Positions 25,959 to 33,969 of a stretch of 64,000 bases of DNA are shown here, in pieces; within the stretch, counting starts at the first letter, position 1; each line of letters begins with the position of its first letter. The notes beneath the pieces were generated by a model, which was not told the DNA's origin, ran no database searches, and was given only the letters and a program-made list of their open reading frames with translations. Location: contig NZ_CP116808.1 of NCBI RefSeq assembly GCF_028464065.1, forward strand, positions 3,129,501-3,193,500, given 5' to 3'. A program made the position numbers and the translations under genes. This DNA comes from Saprospira sp. CCB-QB6. GTDB lineage: Bacteria; Bacteroidota; Bacteroidia; Chitinophagales; Saprospiraceae.

Positions 25959-27629
25959 ATGAAATCCCCAATCTTACCCCTTCTTTTTTTGGCCCTTCCC
26001 CTTTTTATCTGGGCTCAAAAGCCAGTAGCAACTGGCAACATGCAAACTTCATTAAGTTGCCTTGGCTGCTTTGTAAGTCAACCAGAAATGGCCTTTGATG
26101 CGAGCACGAGCACGGCCGCTATTATGGACCCTACGGCCTTGCCTTTGTCTACAATAGGCTATGTTTCTCAAGACTATTCTTTTGCCGCCCCTTTAGCTAT
26201 AGGCTCTGAACTTCGCCTGGATCTTGCGTTTAGTGATAATAGCATTCTAGCAGGTCTTTTAGGTACTTTAGCGAACTGTCTTGTTTTCGATCGTTTAGAA
26301 GTTGATTTGCTAAATGGAACCACTGTAGTTAGTACTTATGGTGGTAGCTCTGGAACTTCCTTGGCTGAACTAGATGTAGTTGATGCCGCTAGCTCTAGAT
26401 TTAATTTGCTCATTCAGGTCCCAACGGCAAACGTAGATGGAATTCGCATACGAACTGGAGCATTGGTTTCTTTAGGCCTAGGTATTGCCCCTTCCTCTTT
26501 AGAAATTTATGATATTAAAGGAATGCCCACAGACCGCTATTATGCTAGCCGATTCACAGGGAATTCTGGCCAAAATGGCTTGGCGTTGACTCTTTGCCTC
26601 GGTTGTGGCGTACTCAATGAGGCACATGCCGCTAGCCTAGGAGGCGATCCTAACTCTCAATACGCTCAAATGCGCTGGGATATTGGCCTAAGTCTTTTAG
26701 GAACAGAATACCAATATGCCGAGTACGACTGGGGCGCTAGCCCTAACCTCGATCTATTAGGCGATGCCGATGGAACAGCCGATGCCGTACTAATCCAGTT
26801 ACAGGAGGTGGCCTTAGCTGATTTAGGACTAGATTTAGGCAGCAATATTTGGGACAATAATGGCTTAGCTGTAATGGCTCACTATACAGATGGAAGCAAT
26901 AACCTACTCGATAATAGCTCTCCTCTTTTGTCCGCCAATTTGCTAGGAGTAGGCTCTGGCCGCTTCCAATTGGTCCTCAATATTCCCCCAAGCAAAACAC
27001 TAGACCGTGTTGAGGTCCGCCGAACTGCACCAACAGTAGGCCTATTTACAGAACTTAGAGTCTATAATATTTATACAGTTACTCAAGCAAGTTTGCCGCT
27101 CAAATTAGCCGAATTTCATCTCAAAAAAGACCTAAAAAAAGGCATCCTTCTCGACTGGCAAACCGAAAGTGAGTACGATATGGACCAAATTATTGTCCAA
27201 AGAGCTGGCGAAGACCTCAAGTTTGAAGACCTCAGCGCTATTGATGCCCAAAATGACCCACACCAAAAGGCCAACTACGCCTTTACTGACGAACAACCCA
27301 ATTGGGGCAACAATTATTATCGCCTTAAATTTCTGGGCTTTGCCGAAAATGATATCAGCTACTCAGAAATAAAAGTGGCCAACTGGCAACACAATACTAC
27401 TTTCACAATTTATCGTCAAGGCCAAAATCTAAGCATTCAAAAGGCAAACAACCATAAAGAAGAACCACTTCGATTACAGGTCTATAGCCTGCAAGGCCAA
27501 TTGCTGCTAGAACAAAATTTTGCTAATGCGCAAGCAGATTTTAACACAGCCAATTTGCCGCATCTCTTTCAACTACAAGTTGTAGGTGAAGGACAAGCTT
27601 ACTATCAAGAGCTAATTCCTAATCCTTAG
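25959..27629 (+). CDS. Secreted protein of unknown function with T9SS-like C-terminus
   Basis: A 556-residue protein with a signal peptide (residues 1-19, cleavage after IWAQ). Two homologous beta-rich domains are suggested by repeated cysteine pairs: CLGCF near residue 34 and CLGCG near 215. Each is followed by a similar stretch (YDIKG / YNIYT) at the domain end. From about residue 375 comes the LAEFHLKKDLKKGILLDWQTESEYDMDQIIVQRA segment, which in many T9SS proteins precedes the sorting domain (compare the M43 protease near residue 845). The last 80 residues resemble a sorting domain but lack the usual FPNP motif, so secretion by T9SS is likely but not certain. A terminator follows 29 bp downstream. 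Confidence 0.7.
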   Translation: MKSPILPLLFLALPLFIWAQKPVATGNMQTSLSCLGCFVSQPEMAFDASTSTAAIMDPTALPLSTIGYVSQDYSFAAPLAIGSELRLDLAFSDNSILAGLLGTLANCLVFDRLEVDLLNGTTVVSTYGGSSGTSLAELDVVDAASSRFNLLIQVPTANVDGIRIRTGALVSLGLGIAPSSLEIYDIKGMPTDRYYASRFTGNSGQNGLALTLCLGCGVLNEAHAASLGGDPNSQYAQMRWDIGLSLLGTEYQYAEYDWGASPNLDLLGDADGTADAVLIQLQEVALADLGLDLGSNIWDNNGLAVMAHYTDGSNNLLDNSSPLLSANLLGVGSGRFQLVLNIPPSKTLDRVEVRRTAPTVGLFTELRVYNIYTVTQASLPLKLAEFHLKKDLKKGILLDWQTESEYDMDQIIVQRAGEDLKFEDLSAIDAQNDPHQKANYAFTDEQPNWGNNYYRLKFLGFAENDISYSEIKVANWQHNTTFTIYRQGQNLSIQKANNHKEEPLRLQVYSLQGQLLLEQNFANAQADFNTANLPHLFQLQVVGEGQAYYQELIPNP

Positions 27630-27658
27630 GCTAAGCTCAAAGTCACCCCTCCTTTTAG

Positions 27659-27688
27659 ACGCCCTCTTTTTTAGAGGGCGTTTTTTTT
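27659..27688 (+). terminator. Rho-independent terminator
   Basis: A stem ACGCCCTC/GAGGGCGT with a loop of T and A, then eight T. The next repeat element begins at the very next base. Confidence 0.9.
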
Positions 27689-27805
27689 GGGGCTGCCCCG
27701 CCCTTCGGGCGGGTCGGGCTGTTTCGCAGCTCGCTGGTCGCTCGGCCCTGCGCGGGCTGCGCCCGCTGGGTCTGGCCTGCGGCCACCGCTGCCCATCCCT
27801 CAGCC
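27689..27805 (+). repeat. GC-rich intergenic structured repeat, copy 10 (GGGGCTG end type)
   Basis: Hairpin 1 is CCCGCCC/GGGCGGG, hairpin 2 CGGGC/GCCCG and hairpin 3 GGCC/GGCC. It ends CCATCCCTCAGCC. Confidence 0.85.
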
Positions 27806-27860
27806 AGGTCTAACGTCGCTGCTAGATTATTATTAGCTGTAGTTTTTAGATAAGGAAAGC

Positions 27861-28796
27861 CTAATCAGCCAAAACGTTTTTGCTTCGTCCCACAAAATTA
27901 CTCACTACTTCAACCACCTCTTTGTGGCGAAAATGACGAGAATGTCCCCCATGTCGACCATAAAAGACCTCTACCTTGTCCCAACCCGCAGCCAAAGCCC
28001 TGATTTTTTCAAAATCAGCAACCTCATCTAGCTCGTCATGGACCAAAAGTACTTCTTGTACGGGCAGCTTGTAGCGCTGCTCATACATATTGTATTGCGA
28101 AATATCCCAATCCAACTGCTCCTGAATATTGTTAAAGATTTTGCGGAAAAGCGCATCGGGTACCTGCATAAATTCTTTAAACGTAAGAAAGAAATGATAG
28201 GGGATCGGATAGGCCCCCATCATGACTAATTTTTGAATATGGACCTCTTCTCGCTCTTCTAGACCCGCAAAAAAGGAGGCACAAGCACCCAATGAATGCC
28301 CTATCAAGGCATAAACCTCTTTTTCTTTGCGAAGCAGCTCTTTCAGGCCCAACATAAAAATGGGCAAATTGCTTTGCTGGCCCGCAGCAGCTCCATGAGC
28401 CGCAAAATCAATAGAAATGATGCGGTAATCATCAGATTGGGCCAAAAGCGCCTCAATTAAGCGCTTGAAGTCAGGCGTCATGCCTTCCCAGCCATGGGCC
28501 AAAATAATGGTTTTGTTCCCTTCCCCCCATTCAAATAAACAGTATTCATGGCCCTCTACCTCAAACCGACTTTTGTTTTTGGCGCTAGCCAAAAACTCCT
28601 TATGCCAATCTTTAATTTTTCGAGGATTGGGCTGCGTAAACAGCTTCCAAAATAATTTTGTAGAATAGTTAGGGGCCAAACTGCCCAAGTTTCGGAAATA
28701 AAAGCGCAAAGCTTTTACGGCCAAAGGCAATTCTTGCTTTTTATAAAAATTGCCCAATTCTCCAGCCTGAGCGGCTTCCTTTGCTTGTTGTTCCAT
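27861..28796 (-). CDS. Alpha/beta hydrolase, co-located with a TetR regulator
   Basis: A 311-residue cytosolic alpha/beta hydrolase. The oxyanion strand is IILAHGWEGMTPDF near residue 98. The nucleophile elbow GHSLGACASFFAG has Ser near residue 160. The acidic residue is in LLVHDELDEVADF near 255 and the catalytic His in GRHGGHSRHF near 285. The first 70 residues are helical and are seen in a subgroup of lipase/esterase-like hydrolases. It lies 21 bp downstream of the TetR gene on the same strand. An operator-like sequence (28800-28813) sits in that gap and is shared with the region before the TetR gene, so the hydrolase is likely controlled by that regulator. The substrate is unknown. Confidence 0.85.
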   Translation of the reverse strand: MEQQAKEAAQAGELGNFYKKQELPLAVKALRFYFRNLGSLAPNYSTKLFWKLFTQPNPRKIKDWHKEFLASAKNKSRFEVEGHEYCLFEWGEGNKTIILAHGWEGMTPDFKRLIEALLAQSDDYRIISIDFAAHGAAAGQQSNLPIFMLGLKELLRKEKEVYALIGHSLGACASFFAGLEEREEVHIQKLVMMGAYPIPYHFFLTFKEFMQVPDALFRKIFNNIQEQLDWDISQYNMYEQRYKLPVQEVLLVHDELDEVADFEKIRALAAGWDKVEVFYGRHGGHSRHFRHKEVVEVVSNFVGRSKNVLAD

Positions 28797-28799
28797 AAT

Positions 28800-28813
28800 A
28801 TACCGATTGGTTT
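28800..28813. promoter_or_regulatory. Operator-like site before the hydrolase gene
   Basis: ATACCGATTGGTTT, with an ACC..GGT dyad, identical to a site 35 bp upstream of the TetR start (29462-29475). It lies only 4 bp from the hydrolase start codon and next to the TetR stop. Confidence 0.65.
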
Positions 28814-28817
28814 TATT

Positions 28818-29426
28818 TTATTGTTGAGGACTAGGGGATAGTTGACAATCTCTGAGTATGTTTTGGGCCAAATCTGTGGCATCCAATAAATATTGGCTGT
28901 CATTTAGGCTAAGGCTCATAAAAATGGCTCCTTCTAGCAGCGAAAAAATCTGACGGCTGAGTTTGGCTTCATCCAAATTGGGCCGAAACTCTCCAGCCTG
29001 CATCGCCTCCAAAATGAGACGGCGAATATGGTTTTCTAGTTTTTTAATCACTTCTACCACCCGAGCCAAAAATTGTGGATGTTGTCCTTGGGCATCTATA
29101 CCCAAATTAAGAATAGGACAACCGCCAAAAGGGATGACAAACTGATGATAATCTTGATAAAACTGTAGGATGGTCGCCAATTTATCCATTGGACGATCTA
29201 CGGTATCCACCCTTTTCATAATGGCTTGACTGAGTCGACGCAAGTTATAATTAAAGGCTTCTAGGGCCAATTCTTCCTTATTTTGGAAGTGGCCATAAAT
29301 GGCTCCTTTGCTAAGCCCACTCGCTTGGCAAAGATCAGTTAAGCTACTCCCTATATAGCCTTGTTGATTAAAAATAGGGGCCGTCTTTTCTATAATATGT
29401 TGCCGCGTTTTGGCCGATTTTTTCAT
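28818..29426 (-). CDS. TetR/AcrR family transcriptional regulator
   Basis: A 202-residue DNA-binding repressor. The N-terminal helix-turn-helix is complete: TRQHIIEKTAPIFNQQGYIGSSLTDLCQASGLSKGAIYGHFQNKEEL at about residues 7-53, with the GAIYGHF recognition-helix signature. The rest is the ligand-binding/dimer domain, which resembles the C-terminal type seen in AcuR/YcnC-like regulators (GGCPILNLGIDAQ, then FRPNLDEAKLSRQIFSLLEGAIFMS). The identical ATACCGATTGGTTT sites before this gene and before the downstream hydrolase suggest autoregulation plus control of the hydrolase. The inducing ligand is unknown. Confidence 0.92.
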   Translation of the reverse strand: MKKSAKTRQHIIEKTAPIFNQQGYIGSSLTDLCQASGLSKGAIYGHFQNKEELALEAFNYNLRRLSQAIMKRVDTVDRPMDKLATILQFYQDYHQFVIPFGGCPILNLGIDAQGQHPQFLARVVEVIKKLENHIRRLILEAMQAGEFRPNLDEAKLSRQIFSLLEGAIFMSLSLNDSQYLLDATDLAQNILRDCQLSPSPQQ

Positions 29427-29461
29427 TGCTATTTTGTTGTTATACTGTAAAATTACAAAAA

Positions 29462-29475
29462 ATACCGATTGGTTT
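29462..29475. promoter_or_regulatory. Operator-like site before the TetR gene
   Basis: A second copy of ATACCGATTGGTTT followed by a similar T/A-rich stretch (TATTTATATT here, TATTTTATT at the other copy). It is placed where the promoter of the regulator should be. Confidence 0.65.
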
Positions 29476-29522
29476 ATTTATATTGCAGCGGATTAATATT
29501 TTTTTAATCCAAGGTCACTATT

Positions 29523-29653
29523 GGCCCAGCGCTGCGCAGCGGTGGCCGAAGGCCAGACCCAGCGGGCAAAGCCCGCGCAGGGCCGAGCAGACCTGCGAGC
29601 CGCGCAGCATAGCGGCGGCCGACCTAGCCAAAGGCTAGCCGGCCGCGGGCCCC
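29523..29653 (-). repeat. GC-rich intergenic structured repeat, copy 11 (GGGGCCC end type)
   Basis: The minus strand starts GGGGCCCGCGGCC and ends CAGCGCTGGGCC, a third end type. Hairpin 1 is CTAGCC/GGCTAG, hairpin 2 GCGGGC/GCCCGC and hairpin 3 GGCC/GGCC. The GGGGCCC end lies 34 bp before the thioesterase start. Confidence 0.85.
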
Positions 29654-29687
29654 AAAACATCATTATACCAATCAAATATTTAGAGTT

Positions 29688-30119
29688 ATGTCTATTTGGA
29701 GAAGAACAGCCAGCCTCGCCCAGCTCAATCAGTTATCGGAAAATACCGTTGTGAGTTATTTGGGCATTGAGTTTATAGAAATTGGGGAGGATTATTTGAA
29801 GGCGAGAATGCCTGTGACGGCGAATCAGGTGCAGCCAGCGCGGATTTTGCATGGAGGTGTTTCTGTTGTTTTGGCCGAAACTTTGGGTTCTGTGGCCTCT
29901 GTCCTTTGTATAGATGAGGATAGTGGAAAGCAGCCTGTGGGCTTAGAAATCAATGCGAGTCATTTGCGTTCGGTGCCAGAAGGAGGCGAAGTAGTGGGGA
30001 TTTGTCGGCCGGTTCGCATTGGTCGTCAGGTTCACTTTTGGGAGATAGAATTGCAAGATGCAAAAGAGCGACCTATTTGTCGAAGTCGCCTTACTGTCAT
30101 GCTAAGAGATGCTAAATAA
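29688..30119 (+). CDS. Hotdog-fold thioesterase (PaaI/MenI-like)
   Basis: A 143-residue acyl-CoA thioesterase of the PaaI/EntH/MenI group. The family motif is ILHGGVSVVLAETLGSVAS at about residues 53-71, in which the Glu is the catalytic base and the HGG opens the oxyanion region. Further conserved parts are VGLEINASHLRSV near 87 and RLTVMLRD at the end. The length is typical. It may act on dihydroxynaphthoyl-CoA (menaquinone synthesis), but no men genes are nearby, so the substrate stays open. The ATG at 29688 is close to a repeat element. A terminator separates it from metG. Confidence 0.88.
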   Translation: MSIWRRTASLAQLNQLSENTVVSYLGIEFIEIGEDYLKARMPVTANQVQPARILHGGVSVVLAETLGSVASVLCIDEDSGKQPVGLEINASHLRSVPEGGEVVGICRPVRIGRQVHFWEIELQDAKERPICRSRLTVMLRDAK

Positions 30120-30127
30120 GCCCTTTG

Positions 30128-30155
30128 AAAAGCCCTTTTTTAAGGGCTTTTTTTT
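30128..30155 (+). terminator. Rho-independent terminator between the thioesterase and metG
   Basis: A stem AAAGCCCTT/AAGGGCTTT with loop TTT-like bases and eight T. metG starts 40 bp downstream, so its promoter must overlap this region or metG relies on read-through. Confidence 0.85.
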
Positions 30156-30194
30156 ATTTTGGCGCCCTTGATTCGAGACTTTACAAAAAGAGAT

Positions 30195-32369
30195 ATGTCA
30201 AAGAAATATACGCTTACTGCAGCCCTTCCTTATGCTAATGGGGCCTTGCACCTTGGCCATTTGGCGGGGGCCTATTTGCCTGCCGATATTTATGCCCGTT
30301 TTTTGCGCCGACAAGGCAAAGATTTGGCTTTTGTTTGTGGTTCTGATGAGCATGGCGCGGCCATTACGATTCGGGCCAAAAAAGAGGGGCGGAGTCCTCA
30401 AGAAATTATTGACCATTATCATGCGCTCAATAAAAAAACTTTTGAGCAGCTCGGTATTTCTTTTGACATTTATCATCGGACCAGTAGTGAGTTGCATCAT
30501 AAAACGGCTCAAGATTTCTTTTTGCAGTTGTTAGAAAAAGGCGATCAGTTTGAGCAAAAGACCACAGAGCAGTATTATGATGAAGATTTCAAACAGTTTT
30601 TAGCCGATCGTTATATTCAGGGAACTTGTCCAAAATGTGGACATGAGGAAGCTTTTGGCGACCAATGTGAAAAATGTGGCTCGACGCTTTCGCCTACAGA
30701 ACTGATCAATCCGATTTCTACGATGAGTGGGAAAACACCTGTGCTAAAAGAAACTAGCCATTGGTATTTCCGTTTGGATCAGCATGAGGCTTGGCTCAAA
30801 GACTGGATCGAGAAGGGGCAGGTAGATGGTCAGCAATTGCATGATCCCAGCCAATGGCGCAAACATGTTTTGGGCCAATGCCTTTCTTGGATTGAGGGGG
30901 GACTGCAACCTAGAGCCATTACTCGCGATTTGGATTGGGGAATCAAATTACCCATTGAAAATGCCGAGGGCAAGGTGCTTTATGTTTGGTTTGATGCCCC
31001 CTTGGGCTATATTTCAGCCACTAAGGCTTGGGCCGAAGAACAAGGCAAAAACTGGGAAGATTACTGGAAAGGAGAGGATACGGAATTGATTCATTTCATT
31101 GGAAAGGACAATATTGTTTTCCATTGTGTGGTTTTTCCCGCCATGCTTAAAGCGGCAGGCGATTATGTTTTGCCCAAAAATGTTCCTGCCAACCAGTTTT
31201 TGAATTTAGAGGGCAAAAAGTTTTCTAAATCGAGAGGTTGGGTAATCGAACAACATCAATATTTGCAAGACTTTGCCGAATTTCCCAATAAGGAAGATGC
31301 GCTTCGCTATGCCTTGATTCGCAGTTTGCCCGAAAATAAAGATGGCGACTTCAAATGGGAGGAATTTGTGGCCCTACATGATAATGAGCTAGCCGATAAC
31401 TTGGGGAATTTCTTCAATCGAGTACTCAGCTTTATTCAAAAATATAGCGCTGGCAAACTGCCTGCGGCTGATTTAGATTTGCTCATTCAGGGATCTGAGG
31501 GGGCTAGTGAAAGCAGCTATTTGAAGTTTTGCCAAACAGAGATTTTGCCTTTGGTGGAGCGTTTGGAAAAAGAAATTTTGGCTTTTGAGCTGCGCCAAGC
31601 AATTCAAACTGTGCTAGAACTCTCTCGTTTGGGCAATGGAATGTTCCAGAACAACTCGCCTTGGAAATTGGCCAAGGATAATCCAGAAGCAGCAGAAGTG
31701 CAAACGGTTTTGGCCCTTGGGGTACAGATTGCCGCTTGCCTGAATATTTTGCTAGAGCCATTTTTGCCTTTTGTAGCCAAGAAAATGCAGGAGCTTCTCA
31801 ATTGGTCGGATGATTTGAATTGGGAGGGCTTAAAAGAAAAATTGGCTGCAGGAGAAAGCCTTTTGGCAGTGGGCCATGCTTTGGCAGAACCCAAAGTCAT
31901 TTTTGCCAAAATCAACAATAAGAAAGATAAGCGCTGGTCCGATTTGATTGCCCAACAAGAGCAATTGTTGCAAGATCGGCTCAAGGCCTTAGAAGCGGAG
32001 GCCAAGCGCAAGGCTCAAGAAGAAGCCAATCAAAAGCGTTTGCCTGAGATCGAGTTTGATGATTTTACCAAGGTAGAAATGCGTTTGGCCAAGGTAATTT
32101 CGGCCAAAAAAGTGAAAAAGGCAGATCGTTTATTGGAAATTGAGGTAGACTTGGGCGGAGAAAAAAGAACTGTAGTTTCTGGTTTGGCCAAATTCTATAC
32201 GCCCGAAGAACTTTTGGGCCAACAGGTTGTGATGGTGGTCAATTTGAAGCCCAGAAAGCTCAAAGGCATTGAGTCGCAGGGAATGATTTTGACGGCCGAA
32301 AATCCCGATGGCAGCCTCTCTTTGCTCCAACCCTGGAAGGGTATGCAAGATGGCGCCTTGATTAAATAG
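30195..32369 (+). CDS. metG: Methionine--tRNA ligase
   Basis: Charges tRNA-Met; essential, cytosolic, 724 residues. The HIGH-type motif is GALHLGHLAGAYLPADIYARF near residue 15. A zinc knuckle of the CPKCG/CEKCG type lies near residues 145-160. The KMSKS-type motif is KKFSKSRG near residue 343. The C-terminal tRNA-binding (EMAP-II/Trbp111) domain is present from about residue 620 (FDDFTKVEMRLAKVISAKKVKKADRLL, then GMILTAEN), so this is the long dimeric form like E. coli MetG. ATG 30195 gives the usual MSKKYTLTAALPYANGALH start; a longer frame from 30159 overlaps the terminator and is not conserved. A bidirectional terminator follows 103 bp downstream. Confidence 0.97.
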   Translation: MSKKYTLTAALPYANGALHLGHLAGAYLPADIYARFLRRQGKDLAFVCGSDEHGAAITIRAKKEGRSPQEIIDHYHALNKKTFEQLGISFDIYHRTSSELHHKTAQDFFLQLLEKGDQFEQKTTEQYYDEDFKQFLADRYIQGTCPKCGHEEAFGDQCEKCGSTLSPTELINPISTMSGKTPVLKETSHWYFRLDQHEAWLKDWIEKGQVDGQQLHDPSQWRKHVLGQCLSWIEGGLQPRAITRDLDWGIKLPIENAEGKVLYVWFDAPLGYISATKAWAEEQGKNWEDYWKGEDTELIHFIGKDNIVFHCVVFPAMLKAAGDYVLPKNVPANQFLNLEGKKFSKSRGWVIEQHQYLQDFAEFPNKEDALRYALIRSLPENKDGDFKWEEFVALHDNELADNLGNFFNRVLSFIQKYSAGKLPAADLDLLIQGSEGASESSYLKFCQTEILPLVERLEKEILAFELRQAIQTVLELSRLGNGMFQNNSPWKLAKDNPEAAEVQTVLALGVQIAACLNILLEPFLPFVAKKMQELLNWSDDLNWEGLKEKLAAGESLLAVGHALAEPKVIFAKINNKKDKRWSDLIAQQEQLLQDRLKALEAEAKRKAQEEANQKRLPEIEFDDFTKVEMRLAKVISAKKVKKADRLLEIEVDLGGEKRTVVSGLAKFYTPEELLGQQVVMVVNLKPRKLKGIESQGMILTAENPDGSLSLLQPWKGMQDGALIK

Positions 32370-32471
32370 ATCCCGTTTTTTGCATCTAGAAAGGCGCGAA
32401 GCCGACCCAGCTGGAATTCTATGAGGGGTTTAATCCGCCGAAAAGGCAGCCCAAAAAAAAGAATTAAAAGC

Positions 32472-32507
32472 AAAAGGGCGATCAGAGAAAAATCTGATCG
32501 CCCTTTT
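32472..32507. terminator. Bidirectional terminator between metG and the thioredoxin-like gene
   Basis: A perfect stem AAAGGGCGATCAGA/TCTGATCGCCCTTT with a short A-rich loop, and T tracts on both strands. It serves two convergent genes. Confidence 0.9.
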
Positions 32508-32527
32508 TAGCTTTGTTGGTCCATATT

Positions 32528-33172
32528 TTAGCGTTGGACCGTGCTTTTGTATTCTTGTTGGAATTGCTCCCAGGGGGTTTTTTTGTAGTGGTCATCGGCT
32601 AAGTAGTGCAAAATGGTATCAAAAATACCCACTTCTAAATAGCCAGGGATGCGTTGGATGAGTTGAAAATCCTCATTGAGGAAAACTACGGTCGGGTAGC
32701 TCATTTTCCCATCAAGTAAAACAGCGGCCAGCTGATGATAGCCTCTGCGGCCTTGCGGAATATACTTGAAGGTATTGCCAGCAAAGAGAATATCTTCTCG
32801 GTATTCGGCATCTAGTTTTACGGGATAGAAATTGTTATTGAGGTAAGCGGAAATTTCCTTTTGTTGAAAGGTGTTTTTGTCCATTCGCTTACACCAACCG
32901 CACCAATCCGTATAAATGTCAATAAAGATTTTTTTGCCTTTATGGCCTGCAGCCTTATCGGCTTGGAGCTGGGCTACGGCCTGCTCATAGGTCATCCAGT
33001 TTACGTTAGACAAAGGTTCTTCTTCATTTTCTTCAACTGATCCTCGGAAGCTTTTGAGCTCAAAAGTGGCGCTATCGGGAGCTTCAGCGCTAAGCGCATT
33101 TGGCGTACTCGAGCTACAGGCGAGGTAGATTCCAGAAATAGAAAGAACTAAAGTAGTGGCAATTCTGAACAT
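32528..33172 (-). CDS. Thioredoxin-like lipoprotein with WCGWCK motif
   Basis: A 214-residue exported protein. The N-terminal signal ends in a lipobox (IYLAC, Cys at about 19), so it is lipid-anchored. The thioredoxin-fold domain holds the redox motif DWCGWCKRMD near residues 89-97. The conserved cis-proline is in MSYPTVVFLNEDFQ near 164. The CGWC form and the TDWCGWCK context are typical of the DUF255/thioredoxin_7 group, which reduce or isomerise disulfides in the periplasm or feed electrons to other proteins. A dyad (33192-33207) lies 19 bp before the start. It stands alone and ends at a bidirectional terminator. Confidence 0.85.
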   Translation of the reverse strand: MFRIATTLVLSISGIYLACSSSTPNALSAEAPDSATFELKSFRGSVEENEEEPLSNVNWMTYEQAVAQLQADKAAGHKGKKIFIDIYTDWCGWCKRMDKNTFQQKEISAYLNNNFYPVKLDAEYREDILFAGNTFKYIPQGRRGYHQLAAVLLDGKMSYPTVVFLNEDFQLIQRIPGYLEVGIFDTILHYLADDHYKKTPWEQFQQEYKSTVQR

Positions 33173-33191
33173 ATAATAAATCGTATTTTAT

Positions 33192-33207
33192 AGACAGCTT
33201 GCTGTCT
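33192..33207. promoter_or_regulatory. Dyad upstream of the thioredoxin-like gene
   Basis: AGACAGC-TT-GCTGTCT, seven-base perfect arms, 19 bp before the start codon. It may be an operator or a leader hairpin close to the ribosome site. Confidence 0.4.
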
Positions 33208-33355
33208 TAATTGGGGGGATAACAAAAATGATGTGGGTCTATTTTTGTTTATGTGATAACACAAGAACGCAAGAGTTTTGCCCTTAGATGAATGTCTAGC
33301 AACCTTTTGTTTATATTTAACAGAGCTCAAGATTAACAAAAGAAAGGCCAATAAT

Positions 33356-33395
33356 AAAGCCCCCTTTTCTCCATTTGAAAAAAGGGGGCTTTTTA
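33356..33395 (-). terminator. Terminator-like hairpin downstream of the 93-residue gene
   Basis: A stem AAAGCCCCC/GGGGGCTTT extended by A/T pairs, loop of about eight bases. The T tract is stronger on the plus strand, but the only gene that needs it is the minus-strand gene ending at 33410. Confidence 0.65.
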
Positions 33396-33409
33396 AAAAG
33401 CAGCCAAGC

Positions 33410-33691
33410 TTACTTTTTGGTTCGCTCATATTGGTTCATAAACATAGCCGTATGCGCCAAGAAACGCTGGTCGGTAAATTTTTCGCCTAGGGTGCTGTTG
33501 AGGAGTTCTTTGGTGCTATCTTCCATGGGCTTTTGCTCTAGTGCAGATACTACATCAGCCTCTAAACGCGTCTTTAGTTTTGCCCAGTAAGATTTTACAT
33601 GAGGGTTAATCATGCTGCCATTAAACTGTTTATTGAATTCCATCAAGAGAATGTCTACCAACTGTTCTAGGTCCTTTGTATAATCGGCCAT
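33410..33691 (-). CDS. Small hypothetical protein
   Basis: A 93-residue, helical, acidic/basic mixed protein with no signal peptide and no recognised motif. It has a good ATG at 33691, its own downstream hairpin, and codon use like its neighbours, so I think it is a real gene. It lies between the thioredoxin-like gene and psd on the same strand but with wide gaps, so it is probably transcribed alone. No function can be given. Confidence 0.65.
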   Translation of the reverse strand: MADYTKDLEQLVDILLMEFNKQFNGSMINPHVKSYWAKLKTRLEADVVSALEQKPMEDSTKELLNSTLGEKFTDQRFLAHTAMFMNQYERTKK

Positions 33692-33796
33692 CGTTTTAAT
33701 TTTTATGGGATAAGTGAGAAATCGTGTTTAAAATTGCTTGCTAAAACTACAATCTATTTCCAAATTTTCAAAACGATTTTCAGATCTCCTTGGGGC

Positions 33797-33835
33797 AAAA
33801 AAAGTGAGCAGCTACTTTCCCCAAAGTAGCTGCTC
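33797..33835 (-). terminator. Terminator downstream of phosphatidylserine decarboxylase
   Basis: A perfect 13-bp stem GAGCAGCTACTTT/AAAGTAGCTGCTC, loop CCCC, followed on the minus strand by AC and seven T. It lies 135 bp past the stop. Confidence 0.85.
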
Positions 33836-33969
33836 TGTAATCCCCATGATTTACCCCAAACTTAATTGAAGTTAGAGCAAGTATTTCCTTTTGCTCTGTT
33901 ACAAATCTACAGCAAGAAATAACTGTTTTTATAGGCCTTTTTGGCAAAGAGTAAATTTAGGTATTATAC

